Positions 35,547 to 45,338 of a DNA stretch of 64,000 bases are shown in pieces. The position numbers were made by a program, and so were the translations under genes. The notes under the pieces are model-generated. The model did no database searches. It saw nothing but the letters and a program-made list of their open reading frames with translations, and was not told where the DNA came from. The stretch is from Leptolyngbya sp. Cla-17 (GTDB lineage: Bacteria; Cyanobacteriota; Cyanobacteriia; Leptolyngbyales; Leptolyngbyaceae). Within the stretch, counting starts at the first letter, position 1, and each line of letters opens with the position of its first letter. The stretch spans positions 1-64,000 of the forward strand of contig NZ_JAEVYN010000005.1 in the NCBI RefSeq assembly GCF_016807185.1, given 5' to 3'.

Positions 35547-37541
35547 ATGAAACAGACCAGTGCAACCCGCTTTGAAAGCGTACGTGAGTGGAATGAGCCG
35601 TTTTTATCTCTGTTTTCTCACCGCTTCGACTATATCTTTGCACCTTACCCAAATCCTGGTGAAACCCCAGCCTGGCAGACTGAAAGCCGTCACCCCTTAT
35701 CAGATCGCCTAATTCAGCAGGGGGCGTATCTCTACGGCGTTCGCTTTGGCGCAGAAGCAAACTATTGCCTTCTCGACATTGACGCTGGTAGCACCTATCA
35801 CCCCAAACACGATCCGTTTGCCATCTCCCGCATTGCTGCTGCACTGGAATCCCTTGGACTGGTTCGCTACATCACTTGCACCTCTAGTTACAGCAGCGGT
35901 TTACACCTTTATTTTCCCTTTCAACAACCGCAAAGCTCTTGGCAGCTAGCGATCGCCCTTGCCTGCCTGCTGGAAAATGCCGGATTCAAACTTCAACCCG
36001 GACAACTTGAAATCTTCCCAAATCCGAAGCCCTACGCAACAGACAGCACTCCCAGTCTGTTCAATGCTCATCGGCTACCGTTGCAGATCGGTTCCTATCT
36101 ACTCAACAAAGAGTTTGAACCGATCTGGAGTAATGCTCACACCTTCGTCAAGCAGTGGCAGTTTGCTCAACAGCGCAACGATATTGATAGCAAAACGCTT
36201 AAGCAGATCCTTAAACAGGCAAAGCGTAAGCACTTCGGCATCTCAGGCAAAGCAGAGAAGTTTGTTAACGACTTAAATGCCGAAATTGAATTGGGATGGA
36301 CGGGCTATGGACAAACCAATCGGTTGCTCGGACGGATCACTATGCGAGAGTACATTTTTCATCACGTCCTTTCGGGTGGAAAACCATTAGCAGGAACAGC
36401 ACTGATGACTACCATTGTTGAAACCGCTCAATCTCTTCCAGGCTATCGAGAATGGTGCCAGCATCAGCACGAAATTGAACATCGCGCCGAAGAATGGACG
36501 CGGTGTATTGAAAATAGCCATTATTTTCACTTTAGCGACCAGAGTAAAAAGCCTAAACCAGAAATTCAAGACCCAGAACTAATCGCTGCTATTGATAAAT
36601 CCCCATCCTGGAATCAACGCCAGTCTGCTGCAACCCGAGACCGAATTCGACGAGCGATCGCAGATTTGCTTGAGACAAATAGTCTACCGATTCAAGCCAC
36701 TACCCGGTTTCAGATGTTACTAAAATACGGCATTGGTGGAGCATCGCTTTATCGCCACCGCGACCTGTGGCATCCCAACCACTTTGGTATGGACGCAAAT
36801 CAGGATTTGGCAGATGCATTTGCCTCTCCTGTGAAAATCCCCCCAAACCCCCCAACTTCAAACACGGATGCCCAGTTAGATTGCGTTGGGGACGCATCTA
36901 ACTGGCACAATCCTACAAGCTTATTATCAGATAATGGCGGTAATGACCCATCAGGAAAGGATTTGAATGATCGCCTAGGGCAATCGTTACTCTCAGTAGG
37001 CGGTAATGCTCAGGTAGATCCAACTTCTAGACATGCTCAAAGGGGAGTGGGGGAGTCAAATGGAAGGGATCACACGATTCAACTCCCTTTATTTGACCTG
37101 CAAACTTGGTTCGATCTGGGTCAGGCGGCGGCTCAATCGGCTGATCAACAGGTAAATCAGATCCGCCTTGAAGCAATGCAGGCAGCTCCGATTGCTCGGA
37201 TGCAGCGGTTTTTGGAATCGGGTGATCCAATTTTGATGGCGGAGGCGATCGCGTGGGCTGAAATCAATCCGGGGGTGTTGCAGGTGGAGCGCTTGAATCT
37301 ACCGTTATTTGAGGCTTTGGAGTTCGATGATTCGGCGCGGGATCTGTCTGGGGTGCTGGCGGCTATATCGGTGCAGATTCAGCGATTAGGATGGACGCGA
37401 GAGCAGGTGGGCGATCGCTTATGGCAACTATTGGGTAAGCGTAGTCAGGCTCAGTTAGATGATATGGAGTTGGCGCTGTGGAATCTTTGGCTGGAGGAGC
37501 TATCCGACTCTAAAAGCCATGAACCAAGGATGCAAAGATAG
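35547..37541 (+). CDS. AEP-type primase-like plasmid replication protein (664 aa)
   Basis: The N-terminal ~200 residues show archaeo-eukaryotic-primase motifs: CLLDIDAGS with D77 and D79 (metal-binding hhhDhD) and SSGLHLYFPF with H120 (SxxGxHhh, nucleotide binding). The middle is helical with a HTH-like stretch (~355-415; RIRRAIADLLETN). Residues ~430-530 are low-complexity and probably disordered, and a helical C-terminal domain follows (LEAMQAAPIARMQRFLESGDPILMAEAIAWAEI). It lies right beside the iteron array, so priming at the plasmid origin is likely. No helicase motif is visible; a separate or host helicase would be required. Confidence 0.75.
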   Translation: MKQTSATRFESVREWNEPFLSLFSHRFDYIFAPYPNPGETPAWQTESRHPLSDRLIQQGAYLYGVRFGAEANYCLLDIDAGSTYHPKHDPFAISRIAAALESLGLVRYITCTSSYSSGLHLYFPFQQPQSSWQLAIALACLLENAGFKLQPGQLEIFPNPKPYATDSTPSLFNAHRLPLQIGSYLLNKEFEPIWSNAHTFVKQWQFAQQRNDIDSKTLKQILKQAKRKHFGISGKAEKFVNDLNAEIELGWTGYGQTNRLLGRITMREYIFHHVLSGGKPLAGTALMTTIVETAQSLPGYREWCQHQHEIEHRAEEWTRCIENSHYFHFSDQSKKPKPEIQDPELIAAIDKSPSWNQRQSAATRDRIRRAIADLLETNSLPIQATTRFQMLLKYGIGGASLYRHRDLWHPNHFGMDANQDLADAFASPVKIPPNPPTSNTDAQLDCVGDASNWHNPTSLLSDNGGNDPSGKDLNDRLGQSLLSVGGNAQVDPTSRHAQRGVGESNGRDHTIQLPLFDLQTWFDLGQAAAQSADQQVNQIRLEAMQAAPIARMQRFLESGDPILMAEAIAWAEINPGVLQVERLNLPLFEALEFDDSARDLSGVLAAISVQIQRLGWTREQVGDRLWQLLGKRSQAQLDDMELALWNLWLEELSDSKSHEPRMQR

Positions 37542-38027
37542 GAGGAGTAAAGTGAGAAGAATGTATTTTTCATTGGAGTCCAAGCGGCGGCTATTCTAAT
37601 GAGAACTAATGTAGATTTTAGACAGTCCCTGCTGGCCTATGTAGGTCTCCTCTTCCACAAACTCTCGACAACGTCTTAAGCATTGTTTTTGTGATCGCTA
37701 CGGGAACACCAAACAGAGGGATATAGCCTTACGTAATTTTTTGTATGGCTACGCAATGAACGTCACCACCGCAAGCGGACGGTGTATTACTTCGCTACGC
37801 TTCACACGCTTTGCGGCTCGACTCCGCTCAACAGCGCCCATTCGGACTGCTGTACTACGTGCGCCCCAAAGGGCAGGGAATCTACCCGTAGCGATAGAAG
37901 CGTTTACAGCTCTTTCAAAAGGTAACTTATCAAGAAGTATCCCTCAAGTCTGCGGGGATTCTATTGTAGTAGCATCTCCGCAGATTATCTGGTAGTTTAA
38001 TAGTGCAAGGATACTATTATCAACCTA
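37542..38027. other. Intergenic with an inverted repeat
   Basis: No supported gene; the open frame at 37741-37995 has no coding signature. TCTGCGGGGAT (37949) pairs with ATCTCCGCAGA (ending 37984) around a 14-base loop, 44 bp before the serine recombinase; it could be a terminator for the primase gene or an operator. Confidence 0.5.
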
Positions 38028-39494
38028 ATGAAACTGACCATTGGATATGCTCGTGTCTCGACAACTGAGCAGTTTTACTCTCAATCATTAGATCGGCAAA
38101 TTGATATTCTAAAGGAACACGGCGTTGACAAAATTTTCCGTGATGTTGAATCAGGCGCAAACTCAGATAGAGCAGAATTTCAACAACTAATTAAATTGAT
38201 TCAGCAGGGCGAGGTTCGTACTTTAAAGGCGGTTGCCTGGGATCGCTTGATGCGCGACCCTTATATGGGATTTTTTGTCAAGGATCTATTACGCGAACAC
38301 GACGTACAGCTCTTTTTGCTTAACCAGGGAGAAGTAGATTTAAGCACAGCCGCTGGTGAACTAAGTGCAGATATGCAGATAATGCTAGGCGCTTATGAGC
38401 GCAAAACGATCATCGAACGAATTAATCGAGTTCATAAAAGTCGAAGAAAAGACCAAATCGCCTGGCAGGTATTTCCATTTGGCTACAGAATTATTAACAA
38501 CAAGTATGAGCTTGATACAACCCCTTGCGTCTGCCCCATAGAAGGAAGGCCAGCTAACTATCGAGAATTGAGTTTTGAAGATGAACCAGATAATTCATCA
38601 AAGCTATTAAGTTGGAGCAAAGCTAGGATTTCTCGAGAAATGGTCGAGAGTTTTCTAGAACTAAGAAAGGCTTCAAAAGTACTACAGCGGATGCACGCGA
38701 GGTTTGGTTCCTCAATAATAAAGAAGAGGAAACCAGTTGTAGGTTTAGCTATCTTTGGAACTATATCCGGCTTAAAGCGATGGTTAAGAAATCCAATTCT
38801 TCAAGGACATACATGTTATCAGAAGTATCCAAGGAAAGGAAAATATCCTGATATTAATGAGTGGAATGTTATTCCTAATACCCATCCTGGTCAAGCTCTG
38901 ATAACTAGTGAGGAATATCAGGAGATTGAGGAAATTATAAGTTCCTCTTTTGGCAAATTAGGAAAACCTGAAAGAACTTATTACTTAACTGGAAAAGTAG
39001 TTTGTCAAAAATGCGGTGGTTCTTGTGATCTGAAACGTGGTGGACAGTATTCCTATTATGCATGTGGGCACTCAAGAACTTACTGCGATAGTCGAAAACA
39101 CGTCAGACTTGAGAGAATAGAGGAAGCGATTATTTATCGAATTTCTACAAGAGCTAATGAAATTTACCTAGGCAATACTGCTCTTACAGAAGATTCGGCT
39201 GAGTTAGCTAAAACAGCTGAAATCAAGAAAAAAATACAAGATATAGAAAATCTTTCATGGTCTAAAGTAGATCGAGATCTAAGCAATATTAAGCGGGATC
39301 TCTGTAGAGAGCTTGAAACTGAAATGAACAAACCTAGAAAGGTTAGTCAGGAAATTATTCGTCATCCTCAAGCTCAAAATATCAATTTTTGGTACACATT
39401 AACCAAAACTGAGCGTGAAATTTTTTATGGGAAACTGGTTGACCGTATATTAATAGTAGATGGAAAGGTATTAGCCATAGATTTAAGCGTTTGA
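38028..39494 (+). CDS. Large serine recombinase (XisF-like)
   Basis: 488 aa. The resolvase/invertase catalytic domain occupies residues 1-140: GYARVSTTEQ holds the nucleophile S11, AWDRLMRDP the conserved Arg cluster, and ELSADMQIMLGAYERK leads into the long E-helix. A recombinase domain follows (~145-300, WLRNPILQGHTCY), then a zinc ribbon (CQKCGGSCDL … YACGHSRTYC, ~325-350) and a coiled-coil end. It resembles XisF, the fdxN-element recombinase of heterocystous cyanobacteria, but no xisH/xisI genes are nearby. Large serine recombinases integrate or excise DNA between att sites and normally need a directionality factor. Codon use is more AT-rich than flanking genes, a sign of transfer. Confidence 0.9.
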   Translation: MKLTIGYARVSTTEQFYSQSLDRQIDILKEHGVDKIFRDVESGANSDRAEFQQLIKLIQQGEVRTLKAVAWDRLMRDPYMGFFVKDLLREHDVQLFLLNQGEVDLSTAAGELSADMQIMLGAYERKTIIERINRVHKSRRKDQIAWQVFPFGYRIINNKYELDTTPCVCPIEGRPANYRELSFEDEPDNSSKLLSWSKARISREMVESFLELRKASKVLQRMHARFGSSIIKKRKPVVGLAIFGTISGLKRWLRNPILQGHTCYQKYPRKGKYPDINEWNVIPNTHPGQALITSEEYQEIEEIISSSFGKLGKPERTYYLTGKVVCQKCGGSCDLKRGGQYSYYACGHSRTYCDSRKHVRLERIEEAIIYRISTRANEIYLGNTALTEDSAELAKTAEIKKKIQDIENLSWSKVDRDLSNIKRDLCRELETEMNKPRKVSQEIIRHPQAQNINFWYTLTKTEREIFYGKLVDRILIVDGKVLAIDLSV

Positions 39495-39534
39495 ACTTAC
39501 ATTCCTCTACTTTCGGACTTCTAAAAGGATGTCT

Positions 39535-40362
39535 ATGCTACCTCTGAATATTTTCGCTGCTGCTGTAAATCGATTTCTTAAGGCAGAGAAGATTGCACTG
39601 CAAGAGTGGCGAAAAGCGTGTGATTGCTCTGAACCTGGCCTAAGTAGCCAATGCCAAAGTTGTCCATATAACAAAAAGCTTGGTCTTCTAATCCAGGCTC
39701 AAATTGCTTCTTCAGACAAAGATTTTGGAGCAATCATGCCTTCAAGTAATGAGGATCCCTACTCAGAGGACACTAAAAAGCAGGCGCTAAGGATGTTTGA
39801 TCTTGGCTACTCAATTCAAGAGATTCAATATTTGCTTGATATACCTTCGCGTCGCACCATTAGGAAATGGTTTCGAGAATTTGGAAAATTGCCAGGACTG
39901 TCAGAGCAATATCCTGACAGCCTAAAAGAACAATGCCTACTGAGCTATGCCAATGGATTGCCTCCCAAGGAAATTGAGGATGCAGTCAATGTGCCAGCTG
40001 ATACCATCACGCTCTGGGCTGCTCAAGCTGGAATTTCGAGGGAGAGGAAATACACTCTGGAGGAGAAGCAAGCTTGCTTGAAGCTATATGAGCGCGGAAA
40101 TTCTTCCAATGCGATTTTTGAGAGGACAGGTATTCCTGCTGTAACAATCCGTAGCTGGATTGCTGAAGCTGGTATTGGCAGAGGACAGAAACGATACTCA
40201 GAGGAGGAGAAGGAGCATTGTATCCAGCTTTACTTAGCGGGCAAAAGTTCTACCGAAGTTGCGAAACTGACAGGCATTAAAGGTGAAACGATTCGGTCCT
40301 GGTTGAGAAAGGCGAACTTGAGCCGTGGAAGCCAAGGTGCCTCTGGACATCCCTCCGTTTAG
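39535..40362 (+). CDS. Protein with four tandem HTH repeats and a Cys cluster
   Basis: ATG 39535 is chosen because AAAGGA lies seven bases ahead; an in-frame ATG at 39529 overlaps it. Numbering from 39529, residues 31-45 form a CxC-x8-CxxC cluster (possible zinc knuckle), and four ~41-aa units begin with Y at residues 78, 127, 174 and 222. Each has the pattern Y-x4-K-x2-(C/A)-L-x-x-(Y/F)-x-x-G-x-(S/P)-x-x-(E/A)-I … T-I-R-x-W-x-x-x-(A/F)-(G/N), a transposase-type HTH. The units are ~48 residues apart, so the protein could read a long repeated DNA site. It follows the serine recombinase by 40 bp, same strand, and may be its accessory or directionality factor; that is inference. Confidence 0.75.
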   Translation: MLPLNIFAAAVNRFLKAEKIALQEWRKACDCSEPGLSSQCQSCPYNKKLGLLIQAQIASSDKDFGAIMPSSNEDPYSEDTKKQALRMFDLGYSIQEIQYLLDIPSRRTIRKWFREFGKLPGLSEQYPDSLKEQCLLSYANGLPPKEIEDAVNVPADTITLWAAQAGISRERKYTLEEKQACLKLYERGNSSNAIFERTGIPAVTIRSWIAEAGIGRGQKRYSEEEKEHCIQLYLAGKSSTEVAKLTGIKGETIRSWLRKANLSRGSQGASGHPSV

Positions 40363-40632
40363 CATACTAAGCACAGGGAATTGCCGCTGCTTTAGCCTCT
40401 TGCACGGGACTTACTTTATCTCCACCTCTAAATTTTGGGTTGATGGGTAAGAAGGGGCTAAGATGCAGTGAACCAGCCCTACTCAACCGCAACTCTGCAG
40501 GAGAGCTCTAAGCAAGAAACTGAATTTCATACTTCGTTAGTGTAGGAGCGCTGCTCTTACTTACCACGTTCTATTCAACCCAAAGTTCAGCAGGTAGCCT
40601 AAACTCATTACAGACCGTGATGTTCGCCATTG

Positions 40633-41232
40633 ATGCCCTTTTCCCTTACTGCTAATAACGTTGCAACTCAAGCCAAAATCATTGGTGTCTTGATTACGAT
40701 CATTTGGATGTTAGAGATTGTGGATCAATTGTTGTTACAGCACCGCCTAAATCGTCTGGGTATTGTGCCCCGTACTCAAATTGGACTACGGGGCATTTTG
40801 TTTGCTCCACTGCTGCATGGCACCTGGAATCACCTGATTGCCAATACGTTACCTTTCGCTGTGCTCGGCTGGTTTACGCTGCTGCACGGGGTCACAGAAT
40901 TCACGGTCGCCACGGCTGTGATTTGGCTCGTCAGTGGTTTAGGCATTTGGCTCTTTGCAGCACCTAACACGATTCACATTGGCGCTAGCGGCATCATTTT
41001 TGGCTATTTCGGCTTTTTGCTGTCCCGGAGCTACTTTGAGCAAGAGCTGTTCTCTGCCACCGTTTCAGTCGTGGTAGCTTTGCTCTACGGTCCACTCATT
41101 TGGGGCGTTTTACCCTCACGACGACGCGGCATCTCTTGGCAAGGACATCTATTTGGCTTTGTGGGCGGCATCCTTACGGCACGTTATTTACCGGAGTTGA
41201 GGCAGTTGTTTGAGCTGCTTGCGATCACATAA
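40633..41232 (+). CDS. Rhomboid-family intramembrane serine protease
   Basis: ATG 40633 (preceded by an in-frame TTG). ~199 aa with six membrane helices. The catalytic dyad is visible: GASGIIFGYFGF (Ser, helix 4) and WQGHLFGFVGG (His, helix 6); the oxyanion-side H-x-x-x-N appears as HGTWNHLIANTLP in helix 2. It would cut membrane-anchored proteins within the bilayer; substrates are unknown. It ends facing the haloperoxidase gene across a shared terminator. Confidence 0.92.
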   Translation: MPFSLTANNVATQAKIIGVLITIIWMLEIVDQLLLQHRLNRLGIVPRTQIGLRGILFAPLLHGTWNHLIANTLPFAVLGWFTLLHGVTEFTVATAVIWLVSGLGIWLFAAPNTIHIGASGIIFGYFGFLLSRSYFEQELFSATVSVVVALLYGPLIWGVLPSRRRGISWQGHLFGFVGGILTARYLPELRQLFELLAIT

Positions 41233-41343
41233 AAACTGCCATACTACACCGCTCAAGCACAAGTTCTGTCAAGATTACAGCCGCTAAAACTACACGACAA
41301 CGAGCGTGGGATCGGCGACAAATAAAGTGGAATACGACAGCTC

Positions 41344-41385
41344 TAAACTGAGGTGATTCACGACACTGTGAATCACCTCAGTTTA
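41344..41385. terminator. Bidirectional terminator with 18-bp perfect stem
   Basis: TAAACTGAGGTGATTCAC, loop GACACT, then the exact complement. It lies between the converging rhomboid and haloperoxidase genes and ends both transcripts. Confidence 0.85.
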
Positions 41386-41402
41386 GGTACTTTGCTGCCA
41401 GC

Positions 41403-42737
41403 TTATTTGAAGGTAGCGATCGCTTTGACCGCGACCGCTTTGCCTACTGTCTCACCACCTGTCGCATCGAAGTTCCAATGTACACCCAGGTAGATCCGAC
41501 TGACCGCATTCTGCTCGATCGCTTCGCGCAAGGTGAAAGTCTGCTCCCAGCGCGGGCGGGTTGTGCCCGTGTTGTCTGTCGTTATGCCATTAAATTCATC
41601 TGAGACGAAAGTCACTCGCAGATCTTCTGGCTGTTTATCCAGCAGCGCGGCAGCAGTTTCAAAGCAAGCGGAGCCAAACGTCGAGTGTCCAGAAGGGTAG
41701 GCTGGAAAGTTCGGGGTGAAATTGCTGCCTAGACCGCCAAACACTGGAGGAGCCGGATTGCTTTTGGGAGCGCCCAGCGGTAGCCAGAACGGGTCTCCCG
41801 CTTTCCGCAGATTGTTGCGATCGCCTTTGCCCGTCGGTCCAAATCCCGTTTCTGCTTCGCGAATGGCGACGACGGGACGCCAAAAATCGTACTCATATTT
41901 CCAGTGCCATGCGGCAATGCCAGCATCCGCCATCGCCACGTTGATTGCTGTAAATAGTTTGATTTGATCTTTGTGCGACAAATCTTTCAACTCAGAAAGT
42001 TGGCGTACGACTTGGTTATACAGGCGCGGTGGTGTGCCCAGTTGATTCGCACCGTCATATCCCCAAAAGATGCCGATCGCCGCTTGCTCACGCGAATCCG
42101 AATCACGCTGAGTAGTGTCGCTTTTGCCCGCCTTGATCACTTCGTTGAACGCCAGCGCATACTCATCGCTATCTAATGCAGGGGGAGCAGCAAGGAAAGC
42201 ATCGGTGACAACGTTGGTTAGGACAAAGGGCTTGACCTTGCCCCAAGGTCGCCCCAGTGCTTTTTGCATTGAGTTGAGCGGGTCACGGCGATGATGTCCG
42301 GGTTCTTCTGAATACAGTTCATCAAGTTGCGGCAGTTCCGAGCCGTCACCTTGACGAGCGAACAGCCAAGCATCAGCGACCTGCTGACCATAGGCGAGAG
42401 CGGCAGGATCAGCACCGACGATCAGCGTAGCCGATCGAGCGGCGATGAATTGAGCGTCATCTGGATACAAAGCGGTGGCAGCTTGAAGTGCCGCACCCAA
42501 GAGGGCAGCCGTTCCAGTCGCCTCATCGGTGCTAATGCCTACGGGTAGAATCGGCAGGGGCGCGAGGACGAAGGGCAAGAAACTGGTGATTGCAGCATAT
42601 GCATCGTGCGCAGCAAGGTGGATAAGGGCAAGGGCACGCGAGGTTTTGGTGGGACCTGCGTTGGTCGGTGAATGACCGTTGCTAAAATCACGAGCGACCA
42701 ATTCAAGCGCGAGAGCGTTGATATCTAGGATATTCAT
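41403..42737 (-). CDS. Vanadium-dependent haloperoxidase (PAP2-like)
   Basis: 444 aa, mostly helical. The vanadate-binding residues of the VHPO/PAP2 superfamily are all present: KYEYDFWRPVVAIRE (K-x6-RP), PAYPSGHSTFG (PSGH) and SRIYLGVHWNFD (SRxxxGxHxxxD). No clear signal peptide is seen. Members oxidise halides with H2O2 and halogenate organic compounds; bromide versus chloride preference cannot be told here. The gene stands alone. A group II intron lies just upstream of its start. Confidence 0.92.
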   Translation of the reverse strand: MNILDINALALELVARDFSNGHSPTNAGPTKTSRALALIHLAAHDAYAAITSFLPFVLAPLPILPVGISTDEATGTAALLGAALQAATALYPDDAQFIAARSATLIVGADPAALAYGQQVADAWLFARQGDGSELPQLDELYSEEPGHHRRDPLNSMQKALGRPWGKVKPFVLTNVVTDAFLAAPPALDSDEYALAFNEVIKAGKSDTTQRDSDSREQAAIGIFWGYDGANQLGTPPRLYNQVVRQLSELKDLSHKDQIKLFTAINVAMADAGIAAWHWKYEYDFWRPVVAIREAETGFGPTGKGDRNNLRKAGDPFWLPLGAPKSNPAPPVFGGLGSNFTPNFPAYPSGHSTFGSACFETAAALLDKQPEDLRVTFVSDEFNGITTDNTGTTRPRWEQTFTLREAIEQNAVSRIYLGVHWNFDATGGETVGKAVAVKAIATFK

Positions 42738-42854
42738 GAGTTGCTTAGGGGGAGTTCAATTCAGTAGACCACTTGATTGTGGCTAGGACGATCTCCGCTT
42801 CACAGTACCCACACGGGCACTATTTCCTTCAGTAATCAGAAAATGCGACAATTA

Positions 42855-45252
42855 GGGGTTAAACTCAGCGGAGCAGTCGCCCACCCCGCTGGTCTTCAGA
42901 ACCGTGCTTGAAGCTTGTAACCTCACACGGCTCCTCAGCAATTTGGTGCTTGTCATGCATACCTACGAACCAACTAGGATTGAACGGTTGCTCTTTCCCG
43001 TCTTGTCTTAACCACATGGCAGTGTCGATGGAGCAATTGGAAGTTTTTGTATTCGTCCTTACCCCCTTGTGAGAGCGCGAGGATGTGGTCAATATCCAAT
43101 TGGTCCCCATCTTTGAAAAACAGTCCACAGGCTGGGCATTGTCCTTTCTGGCGCTTGAGTAGCCTTGCCACTCGGGTTGGCACCTCTGGATTGCTGCCCA
43201 ATCTTATACTCCAATAAAGCCAATCGCCATCATAGGGACTTCGATTTCCCTGCACCTTGATATGCCGCACAATGGGCGTATCACGATGTTTGAGAAGGTG
43301 CATCGGTTGTCCGTTGAGTGTGACGCTAAAGCGCCAATTCTCTCCACTTTCCATTCTCCAGTAACGGTGAATGATCCAGTAAAGAGACTTATTGGGATGA
43401 CGACGACGTGCCCAAGCCCGCAGTTGCTGAAAAATGAGATGGTCGAGCTTCTCAAAACAGGCTTTGCTGACCACGGATGCATAATAGTTTGCCCACCCTC
43501 GAATACGTGGATTCAGATGACGAATCAATGCCGCTTGAGGGGCTGCTCGATGGGTCTTGATAATGCACCCGATTGCTTCAAGTTGCTGTTTCAGCTTAGC
43601 GAGACTAGGTTTGATGAGAGTCTTAAACCCAAGTGGTTGGGGATGCTTGCCTCGGGTTCCAGATTTACCGCATTGATATTTGCCAACGTGGAATTGCCGA
43701 ATCTGCATACCCAAAAAATCAAATCCCACTCGTCCCTCAAATGGTTTGAGGGTATGCGTGATGTGGGTTTTGCTTGGCTTCAAGGTTAAGCCCATGCCAC
43801 CTAACCACTGTTGTAATGCCTGCTGGCAGGCTTGTACCGCTGTAATATCTTCGTGTAACACCACAAAATCATCACAGTAGCGAATGAGCCGTGCCGTCTT
43901 AGAGACTTGGCTCACCACTGCCTCCATTCCGTGTAAGGCGATATTTGCCATCAACGGAGAGCAACACCCCCCTTGTGGCACACCTTCTTTGGTCGGAAAC
44001 AGTGCTCCTCTCTCCATCACCCCAGCACTTAGCCAAGCTTGAACTTGTCGTCGTAGCGTTGGAAAGGTCTTGAGTTTTGCCAGCAAGGCGGACTGGTCGA
44101 TCCGGTCGAAGCATTTTTCGAGATCTGCATCCAAAACGAATTTGGGCTTTTGCCGAATGGCACTGAAAATCGCTTCAATCGCATCATGGCATGAGCGGCT
44201 TGGTCGAAACCCATAGCTGTTGGGCTCAAACTTTGCCTCCCATTCGGGTTCTAGTCCTAGCTTTACCAATGTCTGCACACAGCGGTCATGGATTGTCGGA
44301 ATACCTAACCCACGCTTTTCCGAACTTCCAGGCTTTGGAATAAAGACCCGGCGAACGGGTTGTGCTCGATGGGTTAGGTGTAACATACTGACCAGTTTCA
44401 ACCGCTGGGATGGAACCAATTGCTTGATTCCATCAATTCCGGCTGTTTTCTTGCCAGTGTTATCCTGAGTCACCTGACGTACCGCGAGACACCTGGCAGA
44501 CCAGGATCTCATCAGAGTCTTTTGAAGTCGATGAACTGCCTTGACATCGCCACGCTGCGAGGCTTTGAAGATGCGCTTTTGCAACTTAAACACGCGCCGC
44601 TCTAGCTGACACCAGGGGATCGTGTTCCATTCCATCATCGGGTTTACCCGTGCTTTAGACATTTTCATTGCTAATCACTCCCCTTCATTCCAAATCACCG
44701 TGCCTACGTCTGCATATCCTGCGGCTTTCCCGCTGGCATTAGCTTCTTAGGCAATCCCTCTCACCATTTGCTTGCGGTTAGCACCTACTCGCCCGCCTGA
44801 CCCAGGGGGCAAGAGCAAATGGTGAGTTACTTCGTTCCGAATAACCATTGATTAGAACCCTTAGAGTGATGCTCTCCACCGGGTTTATTGGGAGTGCAAT
44901 TGGTCGCTCATACACACGCCAACCCCTTATCCTTTGCCTTTTGGCTCCAGCCTATCAGCCTGATTTGGCTGGTTAACGGTGACGATGGTTCAATGCATCT
45001 TCACGGGTGTTACTCATCGGTTCTCTGCTCGACGGGTTTCCAAGTAAGGCTCTCAGATACCGCCTTTTCACCCCGCTTTACGGATTGATGGCTAGTCGCT
45101 ACCGTAGGGGTGATGCTGTCACCACTGCACTTGTGGGGAGGGGCTTTCACCCTCATGATTATTCAGTTACAAGGTTGTTTGAGTTGTTAACCTCCTTTAT
45201 TCCTTGCTAGCTATCCCCAAGCTTTCGCTTGTTTCAGCTAAACGAATCGCAC
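42855..45252 (-). mobile_element. Group II intron with maturase ORF
   Basis: On the minus strand it begins GTGCGATTCG at 45252 and ends around …TTTAACCCC at 42855. Domain V is at 42899-42933 (GAGCCGTGTGAGG … CACGGTTC) and domain VI follows. The ORF lies in domain IV. The 5' domain I is closely similar to that of the ORF-less intron at 50672-51514. Confidence 0.85.
42974..44668 (-). CDS. Group II intron reverse transcriptase/maturase with HNH endonuclease
   Basis: 564 aa. Reverse transcriptase blocks include RRVFIPKPGSSEKRGLGIPTI (RT1-2), PNSYGFRP (RT3), VLDADLEKCFDRI (RT4), GVPQGG (RT5 region) and RYCDDFVVL (active site YxDD). A maturase X domain follows (~300-450; RGWANYYASVVSK) and an HNH nuclease ends the protein (CPACGLFFKDGD, DIDHILALSQGG, NFQLLHRHCH). 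All parts for splicing and retrohoming appear intact, so it might also act in trans on the related ORF-less intron at 50.7 kb. Confidence 0.93.
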   Translation of the reverse strand: MKMSKARVNPMMEWNTIPWCQLERRVFKLQKRIFKASQRGDVKAVHRLQKTLMRSWSARCLAVRQVTQDNTGKKTAGIDGIKQLVPSQRLKLVSMLHLTHRAQPVRRVFIPKPGSSEKRGLGIPTIHDRCVQTLVKLGLEPEWEAKFEPNSYGFRPSRSCHDAIEAIFSAIRQKPKFVLDADLEKCFDRIDQSALLAKLKTFPTLRRQVQAWLSAGVMERGALFPTKEGVPQGGCCSPLMANIALHGMEAVVSQVSKTARLIRYCDDFVVLHEDITAVQACQQALQQWLGGMGLTLKPSKTHITHTLKPFEGRVGFDFLGMQIRQFHVGKYQCGKSGTRGKHPQPLGFKTLIKPSLAKLKQQLEAIGCIIKTHRAAPQAALIRHLNPRIRGWANYYASVVSKACFEKLDHLIFQQLRAWARRRHPNKSLYWIIHRYWRMESGENWRFSVTLNGQPMHLLKHRDTPIVRHIKVQGNRSPYDGDWLYWSIRLGSNPEVPTRVARLLKRQKGQCPACGLFFKDGDQLDIDHILALSQGGKDEYKNFQLLHRHCHVVKTRRERATVQS

Positions 45253-45338
45253 GTATGACACCGTTCCTGGCAATTAAGTACCACATCGGCTGAAACCTTT
45301 ATTAGGCAGTACTTCCAAGAGACAATTTTTCAAGAAAA

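Noticed and set aside
37741..37995. 84-codon open frame between the primase and serine recombinase
   Set aside because: No family resemblance or ribosome-binding site; composition follows a repeat-rich intergenic stretch.
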